Shown piece by piece: positions 10,695-22,120 of a stretch of DNA of 64,000 bases. Each line of letters starts with the position of its first letter. Position 1 is the stretch's first letter. Location of the stretch: contig JAGVVL010000007.1 in assembly GCA_018287875.1 (NCBI GenBank), positions 1 to 64,000 on the forward strand, read 5' to 3'. The notes under the pieces are model-generated. The model searched no databases. It saw only the letters and a list, made by a program, of their open reading frames with translations, and was not told the DNA's origin. The position numbers and the translations under genes were made by a program. Source of the DNA: Nigrospora sphaerica (lineage: Eukaryota; Ascomycota; Sordariomycetes; Amphisphaeriales; Apiosporaceae).

Positions 10695-12802
10695 CACGGT
10701 GCGGTGAATTGACCTTATACTCGCAGGAGGGGAGTAGCGATTGTAGTAGGATAAACGAAGGGATAAAACTGTGCTTAAGGAGCCAGAAAGTCTCTTCACG
10801 TCCGTATTACCGGTCTTGAATATATATCTCGGTATAGCCTCAGTACGGACTGCCGGCAACTTAACCTGTAGCCTCACTGAGCTTGGACCCCCATTCATCT
10901 CGTTCAGCACAGATCACTTCATCATAGAGGGCAGCCTGTTGCTGACGCGTGGTTATGTCTCCACCCCAATGTCGGTATTACTCCCTACTGAAAGAGGTGC
11001 CGGAAAACCCGATACCACTTCGGATTTCCCGCCTGTGGCATCATTTCCGTGCTCGAAGAGAAAACCAGCACTAAAGCCTCAACTCATGCATCTGGAACAG
11101 CAGACAGTGATAGGTAGAGGGCCTAACACGAAAGCGTGGACCCGCGAAGCCGTGCCGGCGGGAGCACACCCAGACGGTTTTCCCATATGCACAAGTCGCT
11201 CAGTAATCGTTCCCCAGAACGCGCTTAGTCGCCTTTCGAACGGGGCGCAAGTAGATCATATTTCTTTATCTTCGCGTGCGGTTTAGTAGGCGGTGGACCG
11301 GTTACCGTAAGCCATTCTCTCCCGGTATCGGGGTCGAAACAATTCTCTTTCTAGGCGCTGCGCCAGTCATAATGGGTAATTGTTAGGTCAGGCGCGCTTT
11401 CGAACCACGCATTAGGCGGCGTCGTGTGACAGCTAGGGGCCTCGAAGCAGAATCTTGTGGATAGCTCTTCTGGCCTCGGTCTGCCCCGCTCTGTGCCAGC
11501 AAAGCTACTTACTGGCTACCCCGCGCAAGGACGCGTGTGTGACCGCAGCACCTGGCAAGCAGGTAGGCATCGGAATGGTAAGGAACAAAATGGAGGAGTG
11601 TAGCTGCTCAGTTGTTCTTACAATGACTAATTGGGTAGATGCTGCAGAATAGGATGCTGGAAATCGGATGTTTATCCAGCCCGGCTTTATCGAGGCTACC
11701 CGGCGGGTAGCGGCATCTTTCGCTGCAGCCAATGGGGCAAATACAACAGGTTGTTGCGAAATTGCCGGCCGTCACCTTGCCAAAGGGTATGTTGACGAGG
11801 CCGGCGGTTTGGGCCGGGCCCCTGGCATGCGCATCGCCAGCGCGTCTTCTTATATGTAGCATGTAGAATAATCGGATGGCTGGCAGGGGCTGTAGAGTCC
11901 GGGAGAGATGCTGGGTATTGCAGCTGGGCACAGGGCAAACACGGCGGCGCACAGGCATAGGCTGGGCAGCAGGAGAAGGAAGAGGTCGACTTGGGCGTGT
12001 CGAGCGGCTCAGCAGACGCATGGAGCATGTTACGCCAGGCATTGCTCTAGGTGGCGTTCCACGGTATTGCCCGCAAGCGGCATGTCCGGGTCCCACGGTA
12101 CGACCCCTGCCTATCGTCTCTCATAGCACTGACGAGGCTGACCTGAACTTAGTCAGCAGCGGCAACAGACCCACAGGAGCAAACCTCAAGCCCTACGGCC
12201 ACGGATCGGATATGGACAAAAAGTAAGCCGGCATCTGTTGTACAACGCCCACCCGCGAAGCCTGCTAATGAACCCGATAGGAGACATATACGGTACTGGT
12301 AACATGGCACACAAACGGCAAAGCGCTGTCTTCGACCTGCCTCCTTTTCCGTGGAGTGCATCAAAGCGCGACTGCAAGCAGTTCGCCCGCGCGGGAGGCG
12401 GTCGGCAGCTACGCGACCACGATAGTGAGAAAACGGTAAATCTCGACCGCAGCAGTCCGTCGCCCTAGAACCACGTCCCTGAGCAGAGCGGGGCTGCGGG
12501 TATCCAGTGCTGAGGCTCAGCGCTTACGCAGGCACGCACATTAATTACATCGGCTATGGATTTTGAAACATAATAGCTAGAAGCTGGTGGGGCATATAGA
12601 TCTTAGCGTTGCGGCTGGGAGCGGGGCGGGAATTCCGAGGTGGCCGGACTCAACCATGGAAAGCCTCTGGTGTTCATAGATTGAGTCTGCGGAAATTCCG
12701 GCCATCATCCTATCACGCAGCATGCCATCCATAGTTTACCGAGCTACTATATAGGACACTAGTTCTATTGCGTTGCCTTCGATATGATTATATTTCGCAT
12801 CC
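10695..12802. other. Intergenic region, no recognised gene
   Basis: Open frames at 10771-11286 (+) and 11608-12226 (both strands) have no recognisable domain and overlap each other, as expected by chance in moderately GC-rich DNA. The left part must hold the GH3 promoter and the right end the quercetinase promoter. Confidence 0.45.
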
Positions 12803-12864
12803 GTCGCTACAGCCAGTCACTCATTTCAACTCTGTCGCTACAGTTAGTCACTCATTTCAACTTA
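12803..12864 (+). repeat. 31-bp tandem repeat, two copies, upstream of the quercetinase
   Basis: The unit GTCGCTACAG..AGTCACTCATTTCAACT occurs at 12803-12833 and again at 12834-12864 with a few differences. It ends 36 bp before the start codon at 12901, so it lies in the probable 5' UTR or core promoter. The TAGTCAC and GTCACTC cores could be bZIP-like half sites, but that is only suggestive. Confidence 0.8.
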
Positions 12865-12900
12865 CCTCCGGCCGACGACGTTTTCCAACTCAGATTCAAG

Positions 12901-14032
12901 ATGAAGCGTGTTGCCCTGACCGCCTTTGCTTTGCAGCTAGCCGCAGCTTTCCCAGCCCATGTCCAATCACGCGCGGACAACTGTAGCAGCCTTATCTTGG
13001 ACGAAGCCCCGGATTCCCCCGCCCCTATGTCTTGCGCAAAGGAGCCGGTCAGGCTGTCCAAGTCGGCTCCCAGGTGTATCGCTTCTCCGTAACAGGGAAC
13101 TCGTCCGCCGGGGCTTTTACTCTGATGCAGACCAATGCTCCGGATTCGACAGCGCTCGGCGTTCTCCCTCATATCCATAAGGCACACTACGAGAATTTCT
13201 ATTGCACCAAAGGTCGATTCCAGCTTTGGGCAGAGAACGACGTCTCGGGGGCCAGCAAGCGCGTGTGTTGACGCCGGGCGACTATGGCGCCGTCCCAGAA
13301 GGAACTACCCACACATTTCAAATCACCGACCCAGATACGCAGATGACGGGCGTCATCCAGCCTGGCGGGTTTGAGGCACTGTTCCTCGCCATCGCGCAGC
13401 AGAGCTATAGCTCGGTGATCGGCTCAGAATTCGTTCCCGCCACCTTTGCCGAAGTTGGTCTCGAGCCCTCAGTCATCTCGTCCCTCGAGAGTCTCGACGT
13501 TTTTGCTGAACTCGACTTTGAGCCTCGTCGAGACCTTGTCAATGGAACTGCTGGTACTGGGAATTGGCACAACGGCCCCAATGAGCCGGCGCAAGATTCG
13601 AAAACGCCTAATTTTATCGCCAAAAACTACGGTCCCAAGTACCTCAATGTGGACGATGGCATCTACCGCGTCATCGCCCCATTCACCGCCAATAAAACCA
13701 GCGTCTCGTTTACCATGGGGACAATCACAATGAGCCCGCTGCTCTCGAACATGACGGCACCAGCAACGAAGACTTATGCGGAGCCTCTTGCCTTCCAGAT
13801 GGAGGAGGGCGCTTTGACTGTCGAAGTTACAGGCTACAGCCCTGTTTCTCTGATCCAGGGCGATGTCTTTTTCCTTCCGGAAGATGTCGCTTTCACATAC
13901 TACGCCACAACCGGGTTTACTAAGTTTTTGTACGTTACGGGTGTCGATGCCGGCTTTGAGTCTGAGTTGATGCAAAGCTCTGTATCGTGGGATTATGCTA
14001 CTTACCCTATTGCCTCCGGTTACACCCTCTAA
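12901..14032 (+). CDS. Quercetin 2,3-dioxygenase-like bicupin, secreted (frameshifted)
   Basis: Fungal quercetinases open the flavonol C-ring with a Cu-dependent cupin site and release a depside and CO. The ATG at 12901 begins a signal peptide (MKRVALTAFALQLAAAFPAH). The N-terminal cupin shows the metal motif HIHKAHYENFYC (HxHx4E, near 13169-13205) and the later THTF histidine near 13311. TGVIQPGGFEALF and a second cupin (IYRVIAPF, GALTVEV, GDVFFLPEDVAFTYYATTG) follow to the stop at 14030-14032. Two single-base losses, near 13027 (C-run) and 13258, put the protein in three frames; both are repaired by one added base. The length of about 375 residues suits the family. It may act with the neighbouring glucosidase on plant flavonol glucosides (inference). 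Confidence 0.85.
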
Positions 14033-15341
14033 GAGGCTGAGCCAAGAAGGGTAGCTTATTGGCTACCTTATCGAGAGAGCTGCAGGCTTAGTAAGAGTGA
14101 GACATCAATCCCGATCTTTGTAAGCTAAGTGTCTACAAAAGTATCCTTCTATAGTATTATAACGGTTCTTTTTACGTAATTGAACCATGTAATCTGAGCG
14201 TGACGGTCGAGGCCGCTGGGTGCAGTGGTGCTTACAAGGAGGCTGGTCCGTGCGTTCTGCCGTCAGCGCTGACCGTTGGTGCGTTGGTCAGATCCGTTGA
14301 GCCGGGTTCGTAACATCCTCCAGGCAAGCCAGCGACCCTCGTACGAATTCCGCGTCCTTCAGCAGCTTCCCAGACGCACAAGCAAGCCCTTGTGGATCGG
14401 ACGTGTCACCATGTAACGGCGGCGAAGGCTTCAACGTCTCCTTAGCATTAGACGAAGCCCCCTAGTAAGGGGAATCATCTGTTTTGTTGCAAGCTAATTA
14501 TTTGCTAGCTACCAGTTCAATAGATCAGTGCTTTTACTAGCAACAGAAGCAGCATAAAGCTTAACGCTATGCTAATTATGGTAAGGTGGAGCACCCATAT
14601 ACGCGCCAGCCCATCAGTGCGTCAGCGTTTGACCGCCTCAAAGCGGCACTCAATTGAAGGCCCCGTGCGAACAATCGCCTATATCTCGGGCTACTGTAAC
14701 GAACGCTATACCTGAGTACTGCGGTACGTAGGGTTTGTACAATCAGAGACAGAGAGCGTCTGTAAGCAAGTCCGACTTGCTTCTGCTTGAACACTGATGA
14801 CTGGGGTAATTGATAACTGAAGGTGCTGGACTTGGGTATCGGAACTGAGCTTCACAATAATGTCGTTAGGGCTGGCGAAGTCGGACTCTACAGCCTCCCG
14901 CGGCGCCGGTTGGAAATCTTCCTAGGTCAATTGACTGAGGGAGAGCCGATGTAGAGACGTATTCTGCACGAAAGTGCAGCGAGGCGCCATTGCTGCGTCG
15001 CTGTGTCGCTGCTCCGGGTTGTGCTGATACGATCTGTGATGCGGGATTTTAGGGCGTCGCACGACCGAAAATTTTCGCCCCCGCCAAACGCAGCAAGCAG
15101 CCTCGAAAATCGACACCGCGCGACGCCGGATCGACGACAAAATAGGCGCGCAGCGAAGGCCCTCGTCTCTATAGAGGGATTTGGGTAGAAAACCCATCTA
15201 ACGTCGACTCGGTTCTCGAAGCGACGACAGGACACCCTCGGCCCTGCCGAGCTCTAAGACGGCTTGCAGCGAACAGCCGCGAGGACATCGAACGAATACC
15301 TAAGTGGGCAAAAAACCAAGTAACGACACCTACATCATGAG
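14033..15341. other. Intergenic, no recognised gene
   Basis: Short opposing open frames near 14576-14794 and 14922-15235 lack recognisable motifs. The right boundary is where LINE copy B starts. Confidence 0.45.
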
Positions 15342-15935
15342 CCCCACACAGCGATAACTTCACAACCACGACTCTATAAGCTACCGGATAGCCCGGAAAC
15401 TGTTCCTAGGGCTTCATTTAGCCTAGAAATGGTCGATTCACCACCCTCGAGGCAAAGCGCGGGTGGTGGGAGCCGCCATAGGCCCGCCCCACCCCCGAGC
15501 CGTCACCTCCGGACTCAAGAATACCATCGCCAAGCAGCAACACGGCACCCGGACGCAGTCCAGAAGCCATTCGCAGCACTGTAAACAGCCTCAGACGCTT
15601 CTTAGCTGGTGATTCCGACGTTGCGACCTTGGTCGCAGCCGTACAAGCCGCCATCCCGGTCCTAGAGGCGGCAGCTAAGGAACCAGATAGCCAGACTAGC
15701 ATTGAGAGACGCATCGATGCTATCGAGAACACGCTTCAGGCTATCCATAAGGATATCAAGGCCCCTAAGACATACGCTGCTGCTGCCACCGCCATAACCG
15801 CCGCCCCCTCACCTAGAGCCCCTCAGATAGCCAAGGCGCTTCCTCCCCGTCAGGAACGAGAGATCACCGTCAAGGCCACAGAGACAGAAGGACGCACCTA
15901 CGCAGAGATCGTTCGCAAGGTCAACGCCGCCGCAG
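15342..15935 (+). mobile_element. LINE copy B, 5' segment (5' UTR and start of ORF1)
   Basis: From CCCCACACAGCG onward this matches the 5' UTR and ORF1 N-terminus of copies A and C. The coding frame starting at 15629 reads VAAVQAAIPVLEAAAKEPDS and runs to EGRTYAEIVRKVNAAA, where it stops matching ORF1 at 15935. The match to copy A is close and has no internal stop, so this segment is relatively young. It joins directly to an oppositely oriented RT segment of the same family. Confidence 0.85.
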
Positions 15936-17257
15936 AGCGGCCTTTCCGGTTGCCCATCTGTTCGTCCGGGAGCAGTCCATTCTCTTCGGCAAAGCTAGCT
16001 AGCCGTTGCGCTAGTAGGCTCTCGATCGTTTTCCCTATAGTGTTGAGCAGCGCGATAGGTCTCCATCCGCCAGCTTGGTGGTACTCGTTTGGCTGTTTTC
16101 CTGGTTTCCGGACGATAACGGTCACTGCTTTACGGAACGCTGTTGGATAGTATCCTATACGCCAGCATGTTTCCGCTAGGGAGGCCAAGGCCTGGAAGAG
16201 GGCTTTCCTAGGCGTTTAAGGAATCCGTTCGGAAGCTGGTCTGGCCCAGGCGCCTTCCACTGGCCTACTTTAGTGAGGACGTCTTGGACTTGTTCTTCTG
16301 TCACCTTGCTGTCCATATCGAGAGGCGCTGCGAGCCGGTTCGTTGTTCGGAAGCCGGTGTACGTAGCCTTAGGGAGGGGATAGAACCTCTCTCGAAAGGC
16401 CTCTGTTTTCTCCTTATGGGTCGTTGCTTCGCCACGCGGTGTGTGGAGCGTAGGGACTGCCGGGGGTAACGGCGGTGCTGCTCCTTCCATTCTTGCCCAT
16501 CTCGCAATATTCCAGACGCCAGCTGGCTGACTAGAAGCCTCGTGGAGCATATGTCTCCAGGACGCCGTCTTGGCTTCTCGGATCGTTTTCTTTTTCGCAA
16601 GGGATGCTTGCCGAAGGGATCGCCAGGCTGCGTCTGTCCTGTCGGATAGCCATGCTCGCTGGGCTCGTCTCTTCTCCTCTATAGCTCTTTTTGTGTCGTG
16701 GTTCCACCAGGCCTTGCCTCTCCCTTAGAGTAGCGGAGGGGGCAACTAGGTCGGCTATCCGAGTTAGCTCCTTAGTTAACGTCTCGGTGTAGCTATCGAT
16801 TTCTTCTGGTGTCTCGAGTCGCCCTGGCTGTGGTAGGTGCGCCGCTTCTGCTTTTGCCTGGTTATAGTCGGCTGTTTTCCAGCTGCGTCGTGGTCTATCT
16901 TGGCGGTCTATATGAGGTCCAGCTATGCGTATCACCTGAGGGAGGTGATCAGACCCTGCGTACGGTGCGTATCCGTCATAGGCGACCCGGAGATCGTCCG
17001 TGGCCCAGGCTAGGTCGATCGTAGAGTCTGCGCATCCTTTTCGTGTGTTCCAGGGGTGTGATCAGCTGGAGTCTCCAGGATTCTGCTAGCTGGAGCAGCT
17101 TATCAGCTGCATTATGGGGTCGGACGTTGTATCCTCCCAGACGGGGTGGTGGACGTTGAAGTCTCCCACGAGGACTGTTCGTCTTAGCTGGGGTTCGGCA
17201 TGGAGAGCTTCGATAGCTGGCAGGTCTGATCTGCTGATGGACCCAGGGGAGGCGAGT
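15936..17257 (-). mobile_element. LINE copy B, inverted endonuclease/RT segment
   Basis: Minus-strand sequence from 17257 to 15936 encodes the endonuclease C-terminal part (LVGDFNVHHPVWE near 17150, SDH intact near 16950) and the RT N-terminal part (WKAPGPDQLPNGFLKR near 16240, ending in QMGNRKGRSA at the junction). The FADD active-site block is absent. One frameshift lies near 16730. Together with the plus-strand 5' segment it forms a head-to-head rearranged copy. The upstream ORF1 C-terminal half and the element's 3' end are missing. Confidence 0.85.
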
Positions 17258-18358
17258 CGACTCTTCTGCTCCGTAATTTTCTGTTCCGTCAGCTCCTGCT
17301 TCCTCCTTTGGCCGGTATGGGCCACTGACAATCTTAAGATGTACATTCTTCCAAGCGCCAACCGAATCTGGCACACTCGACCCTTCCGCTTCATTTACTT
17401 CTGGCTCGTCTTGATTACCCCTAAATGTGCTAATAGCAACTTGCAGATATTCGATCCATAGAGTACCATTCTTCCGCCGACGGCCCAGGGAAAGACCGCA
17501 GCAGCCCTCGGCGACCCTATCCGCCTTCACTGCCCGCGTTAATTATACAAACTCCCCTGTCACATTTTTTCTGTGGCGGCAGATCGAGACTAGAGCGGTA
17601 GTCTGGGTCCTCCTGTTGGCATGTCGTGCCGTTAGGCTGCCTTTGGCGATGCCACTGCATTGTGGCACGTCACCATCTGGCATGGTATCCTCTGTGCCGA
17701 TACTTGCGCGATGGAGGTTGATCTACATGTGTTTTATTTCTGCGATTTCTCCTTTTCTTGCCTCGCTTGTTCCGTTCTCGTGGCTTGCTCCCGTGTCGGC
17801 TCTGGCATCAAAGAGGCCTTTGGCTCTACATGCGACGGGCGGGCCTTGGTCTGGGACCAGCTGCACGCACGTCCTGTCTGAGTCGGGTAAGTTCACCACC
17901 CATCACTCAGACCACCCTAGCGATGGGCTACTACAACTATCGCCAACACCGGTCCAATTGGCTATGACATGATGTCGCACTAGGGGAGGCGTGGCAAGCG
18001 ATAGGTTCAAGGTTATCCATTAGAAAGGACAAAGAAAGAGCCAGAGATGGCAGTCTATATACCCGTAGCTGGGGATTGCTCCCCACATGCTCCACAGGGC
18101 CTATATCAGGTCCCTGTAGCTCCTCACGTGACCTGACAGGCGAACTGGTGATAGCCTCATATTGCCACACATGAAAAATGTGCTAAGCTGAAACGTGCTT
18201 TGAAGAAGAACAATAAAACGCTGTCGCCAGAGCTCCCTGGGAAGGTCGTTACTTTTTCCAAATCAAGGAGTCTAAACTCCGTTGTCCCCTCCTCCCTCTT
18301 GACGTGTTCGAGTTCCCCAGGGAGGGGGCCCAGGCCCTGGTTGTTGCCGAATATGTAG
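17258..18358. other. Unrecognised region right of LINE copy B
   Basis: The minus strand has an open stretch from about 17530 to 17258 (GTLWIEYLQVAISTFRGNQD...) that continues without a stop into the LINE. It looks coding in composition but I do not recognise a family; it may be a host gene truncated by the LINE. Plus-strand open frames at 17427-17972 overlap it and have no visible domain. Confidence 0.35.
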
Positions 18359-18970
18359 GTAGTCTCGCATAGGATTCATTTCCAGTGGAAAGTGCTACGG
18401 GCCGGCGACGCCGCGCTCGGATGTCTTTGGTGTACTCTGCTGGCTCGAAGTTATGTTCTTGGGGACCACCGTCGCGTCTGGAGCTACGGTGGCGAGCTCC
18501 TCGCTCGAATTCTTGCCTGGCGTGATCCAGTGGACCACAAGGCAGGTGAAAAGGACTGAGGACACCTATACTCAGTGGACATGTACTTCTTCGATCAAGT
18601 CGTGGCCAAGGGCCCCGTCGTCAATTACTCACCATCGCTTTGGCACGAAACCATACAGAGCCACATTGGCTCCGTCTGGAAGACAGTGAAGACGATCATG
18701 TTACTTTCACGTATCAGCACATCGTCACGACAAGTCATGCATTTCTCTACACGGGATGGTGCTTACGCCGAGATGCTTAGCAGCGCCAAGCATGATCCGG
18801 TGAAAGTTCGCAGGGCGAGCTTCCTCAGATTGGAATTCAAAGGCTCTGCCGACCAATCCGAGGACGACCTCATGAATGAGTGCGACCCTGTGTTCGTTAG
18901 TGATGTGATCATGGAAGACTGTGGTCGAACGGAAACTTACTTAAGAGTGGAAGGAGGAAAAGTGTTGTAA
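18359..18970 (+). pseudogene. Unrecognised protein remnant with one in-frame stop
   Basis: One frame runs from 18359 to 18970 with a single TGA near 18558. Before the stop it reads LGCLWCTLLARSYVLGDH; after it, VDMYFFDQVVAKGPVVNY and a charged tail (KGSADQSEDDLMNECDPVF). Continuity on both sides of the stop suggests one protein interrupted by a point change. A possible further exon at 19035-19188 (GILKTYIEEPVTADVAEKD) follows an imperfect intron that ends CTTAAG. I do not recognise the family. The ATG after the stop is at 18581. Confidence 0.4.
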
Positions 18971-19171
18971 GATATACCTAGTGCCATGTTATTAAGAACA
19001 GTAATCATACAACCATCACCTGGTTTCTCTTAAGGGCATTTTGAAGACATACATTGAAGAGCCCGTCACAGCCGATGTAGCTGAGAAGGATATTGCGCTC
19101 AATCTCGAGGACGCAAACACCATCTTGAATCCATGCATAGTGACTGTGGGAATTATCAAGTTGTTAGCTAG

Positions 19172-19534
19172 ATGTCAGGACCGGTAGAAGAAAAAGACTC
19201 ACAAAGGCCAGTACAACGAGAAACAAATGATGTAAACAACTGCACGGATGACTTAGTTGACACAGTCCCCCCACGGCAGCACCGGTCATTGACCACCTAC
19301 CTGTCACAAGTACGTAGTTTAGGATACAGAGCCGTGATTTTAGCCGAGGAGGCCGCGGCTAAGGACGACATGCTATCTTTTGTGAGCCATATGACTCTAA
19401 CCAAAAGCGACAAACCGTCAAAACCTACCGCTCTCTCGACCAGAAATAGAGACGTGAGCTATAGACTGTCTCAGCACCATGAACCCAGGAACAATTTGTG
19501 CTGGCTTACCGCCTGTTCCCTCGCATGGCGTTAG
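19172..19534 (+). CDS. Hypothetical protein, 120 aa
   Basis: The ORF starts with ATG at 19172 and is hydrophilic and acidic-basic mixed (MSGPVEEKDSQRPVQRETND). A central helix-like part follows (YLSQVRSLGYRAVILAEEAA). No domain is recognised. A second open stretch (MKNAMHAWVVARQAKEFQLN, about 19592-19726) lies just downstream in another frame and may belong to the same damaged gene. Together with 18359-18970 this may be one gene decaying across 1.4 kb. Confidence 0.3.
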   Translation: MSGPVEEKDSQRPVQRETNDVNNCTDDLVDTVPPRQHRSLTTYLSQVRSLGYRAVILAEEAAAKDDMLSFVSHMTLTKSDKPSKPTALSTRNRDVSYRLSQHHEPRNNLCWLTACSLAWR

Positions 19535-19739
19535 AGAAATTGATTTGAAGTTTGGCAGAAGAAAGATGGGGTAATACTCGCTTTGGTGGCTATGAAAAAC
19601 GCGATGCATGCCTGGGTCGTGGCACGGCAGGCGAAGGAATTCCAGTTAAATTTCAGGATGTACTGGAACACGGCTGTCGTGAAGGCGAATAACCAGGAGC
19701 TTCCGAGTACCATGAAGACGACTTAATATTGTAATTAAT

Positions 19740-21475
19740 GGCTGCCTACTCTGAAGAAGATATAAGGCGATAGGTCGGAGGATGGGGCCAACATACACCA
19801 CATGGTTAGGGGACCCGAGACCATTTGTTGACATAGGCGCATCGGTAGGCTGTACACTTGCTGTCAGAAAATTGCATGCGAGCCACCGGGACATGACGCT
19901 GGGACGGACTGAGTAGTGATATGGAGATACTGCTGATGGCCAGATTGATGAGAACATTGAATACCATGACGGGAGTATCCTGTGGTATCCAACTGTTGAT
20001 ACGGGTGGTGAGGACAGGCTGATGATCGACCATAGTCCTTTTATCCGCTGCCATGATGGCAGAATCTATTATCTCTCCTGACATCCACATGTCACCGTCG
20101 GTTCGCGGGAGGATCATGATCGTGGCCTGCCGATTGATACTTCCGATGACGCCACGCTCTCAACGATGGAGAACCTCGAGGGGGCATTGTTGTCTCCTTT
20201 CTCTCTTTCTCTCTCATTTTTATCTTCCTTTCTCCAAGTACTAGCCCAGTTCTGATGATCTCCGGCTGACTGCGGCCGAAGACTGTATTGTGGGACTTTC
20301 ACATGGAAAATGACTAGCTGAGGGGCCCAACACCACGAGTCACGAAAAGGTCGTTCCGGAAGCACGGACGCTTTGGGGCCGCCCTAAGGCCTTTCGGCAG
20401 CACTTAAGATTTATTCCTAGAGGCCCGAAGGACTATCGGTCGGCCTAGGTAGCAAGGTTAGTCCGCTCCTGGGAGCGCGAACAAGGTCGGCCAAGCCGAG
20501 ATTCCCATTCAGCCACAGTACCTAACGCGGTAGCGCGGCGGATAAGATAGGGGACCCGGTGGGCAGTCGTGGCAGTGACGGTGACGGTGACGTCGTCATA
20601 AGCTAGCACAACGACTTCTACAGTAGCTTATGTCGTCAGGAACGAGCCCTAAAGTGGCGGACTGGGGGCTGCGGAGGACCGAGATGGCAGGCGACCATGT
20701 TTCCACCGGAGAGGGTGCAACGATGGTTGATCGTAAGAAAGTGGTCTCGCAAGACGCAATGCCGGTTTGATGGTAGGATAGGTGTGGTCGGACTTCCGCG
20801 GCGCGCTAAGACTTCTAGAACCTTCTAAGGTCGGCCCTTGGAGTTTGGTCCGAGCTGGTTTACATGAAGCGATGGAAACCCCGGGGCCTACTTCGTGACA
20901 GCGTAAAAGCACTTGAGTGCTCCACGATGACTCGCTAGCCGGTAATACTCACGGGATTAAAGGCGTTGAAGTAACAGGGACGGTACGTTCCCTCCATAGA
21001 GGTAACCGAACGTCATCGCAGTTCTGGCAAGACCATTTAGGCTGGAACCGATATTACAGGACCAACTCCGGCACGCCCTTAACGGCAGATTCCATACGGA
21101 ATATATGTGGCTATACAGCGCCACAAAGGACAAACAATATGTGGCACAAAAAACGGACCCGTTAATTGCCTTGCAGTAACTGCGCCTTATATGCGACACA
21201 CCCCCCAGATCTTACTGACGGTGAGCTTCTAGAGCTCCTGGGCCCTCCTTATGAGGGCGCTTTCAGTAGGATCTGAACTCGAGACCTTATTGCTTCTCAG
21301 TAGTCTACCTTTACCGCAATCGGCCTAAGGTCAGTCCTTTTGACTGTTCGGTCGCCGAATCGTCTAGTGGGGCAATGAATTCCACTAGACAAGGATGGCT
21401 GGTGTGCGTGTGCGTCAGGAGAAGCGCAACCACTACCACTGCGGCATCTTGCCAAGCGCGAACCGGGCTCATAAC
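19740..21475. other. Intergenic, no recognised gene; pyrimidine tract and tRNA-like traces
   Basis: A CT-rich tract lies at about 20188-20237. GACGGT is repeated three times near 20576. On the minus strand, 21335-21240 resembles a decayed tRNA: a box-A-like GGCCGATTGCGGTAAAGG, a CTGAGAA anticodon-loop-like heptamer, then a box-B-like GTCTCGAGTTCAGATCC. The anticodon stem does not pair, so it is not called as a tRNA gene. Confidence 0.35.
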
Positions 21476-21665
21476 TGTCGCACTTCAGGGGACGTGAGGA
21501 ACGAGGTTCTAATTGTTCTATTAGGAAAAACAAAGGAAAACTATCTGAGGATCCAGAGGTAGATATAGTAGCTCCGTAGCCCGCCTGACAGCCTAGGCTC
21601 TTGAGCTTACATAAAGTCACGTGACCTGGTAGGCTTGTTAGTGACAATAGGCTCGTCTCGCGACA
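21476..21665 (-). repeat. E1 3' LTR
   Basis: 190 bp, TG...CA bounded, matching 28755-28944 with a handful of substitutions (for example GAGGTTCTAATTG against GAGATTCTAGTTG). Its outer edge is followed by a second copy of the 13-bp primer-binding-site sequence. Confidence 0.9.
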
Positions 21666-21673
21666 CACCCCTC
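21666..21673 (-). other. E1 polypurine tract
   Basis: The sense strand reads GAGGGGTG immediately before the TGTCGC start of the 3' LTR. Element E2 has the equivalent CTGGGGGTG. This is the expected plus-strand priming site. Confidence 0.7.
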
Positions 21674-21771
21674 AGCCGAACCGATCCGCTCGGTGTGGCT
21701 GAAAATCGCTTGGTAAGGGTCCTGTGAAGCGATCCTTTTGACATTTCGCTTGCGGGCTGCGATCATCCCTA

Positions 21772-21843
21772 AGATCGGACGATGAGTTGTTGTAAGTAAT
21801 AGCCGCGCATTGAGATCAGACGATGAGTTGTTCTGATCAATAG
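21772..21843 (+). repeat. Imperfect direct repeat in E1 3' non-coding region
   Basis: AGATCGGACGATGAGTTGTT (21772) recurs as AGATCAGACGATGAGTTGTT (from 21813). The spacing is 41 bp. It lies between the 3' LTR and the TATA box of the antisense ORF, so it could be an upstream control element. Confidence 0.6.
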
Positions 21844-22113
21844 CACGTCAGAACTCCTCGCAGCCGCAACTCGTGCGAAGTCACAACTCCTCTCTTTGAA
21901 TGCGGCACGTCCGCATCTTGACTCCTCTCGTCGGTGAGAGCCGCTGTGCTGCTTCACTGCACGCGTTGCTTAGCGATATCTTAGTCGTCTAAACTCTCGC
22001 GCTGCTTCTGAGTGAGTCAGTGTCCCGTTACTCGCTGCCCAGGTGGATTCATCGCGAGTCCGGCAGCTTCGGTGAGCAACTTCGAATGGGGCGTGTCCTC
22101 AGAGGCTTAAGGG

Positions 22114-22120
22114 TATAAAG
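22114..22120 (+). promoter_or_regulatory. TATA-like box upstream of the antisense ORF
   Basis: TATAAAG lies 128 bp before the ATG at 22248, followed by a CT-rich stretch (about 22135-22245) of the kind that precedes transcription starts in filamentous fungi. It suggests the antisense ORF has its own promoter inside the element. Confidence 0.45.

Noticed and set aside
11608..12226. Overlapping open frames on both strands
   Set aside because: No start context, intron pattern or domain; overlapping frames on opposite strands are expected by chance at this base composition.
15003..15341. Upstream part of LINE copy B extending left of 15342
   Set aside because: Copies A and C stop matching copy B at the CCCCACACAGCG motif, so the sequence further left is treated as flank.
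21240..21340. tRNA-like sequence on the minus strand
   Set aside because: Box A- and B-like motifs are present but the anticodon stem does not pair and the acceptor arm cannot be closed. Kept only as a note, not as a tRNA gene.
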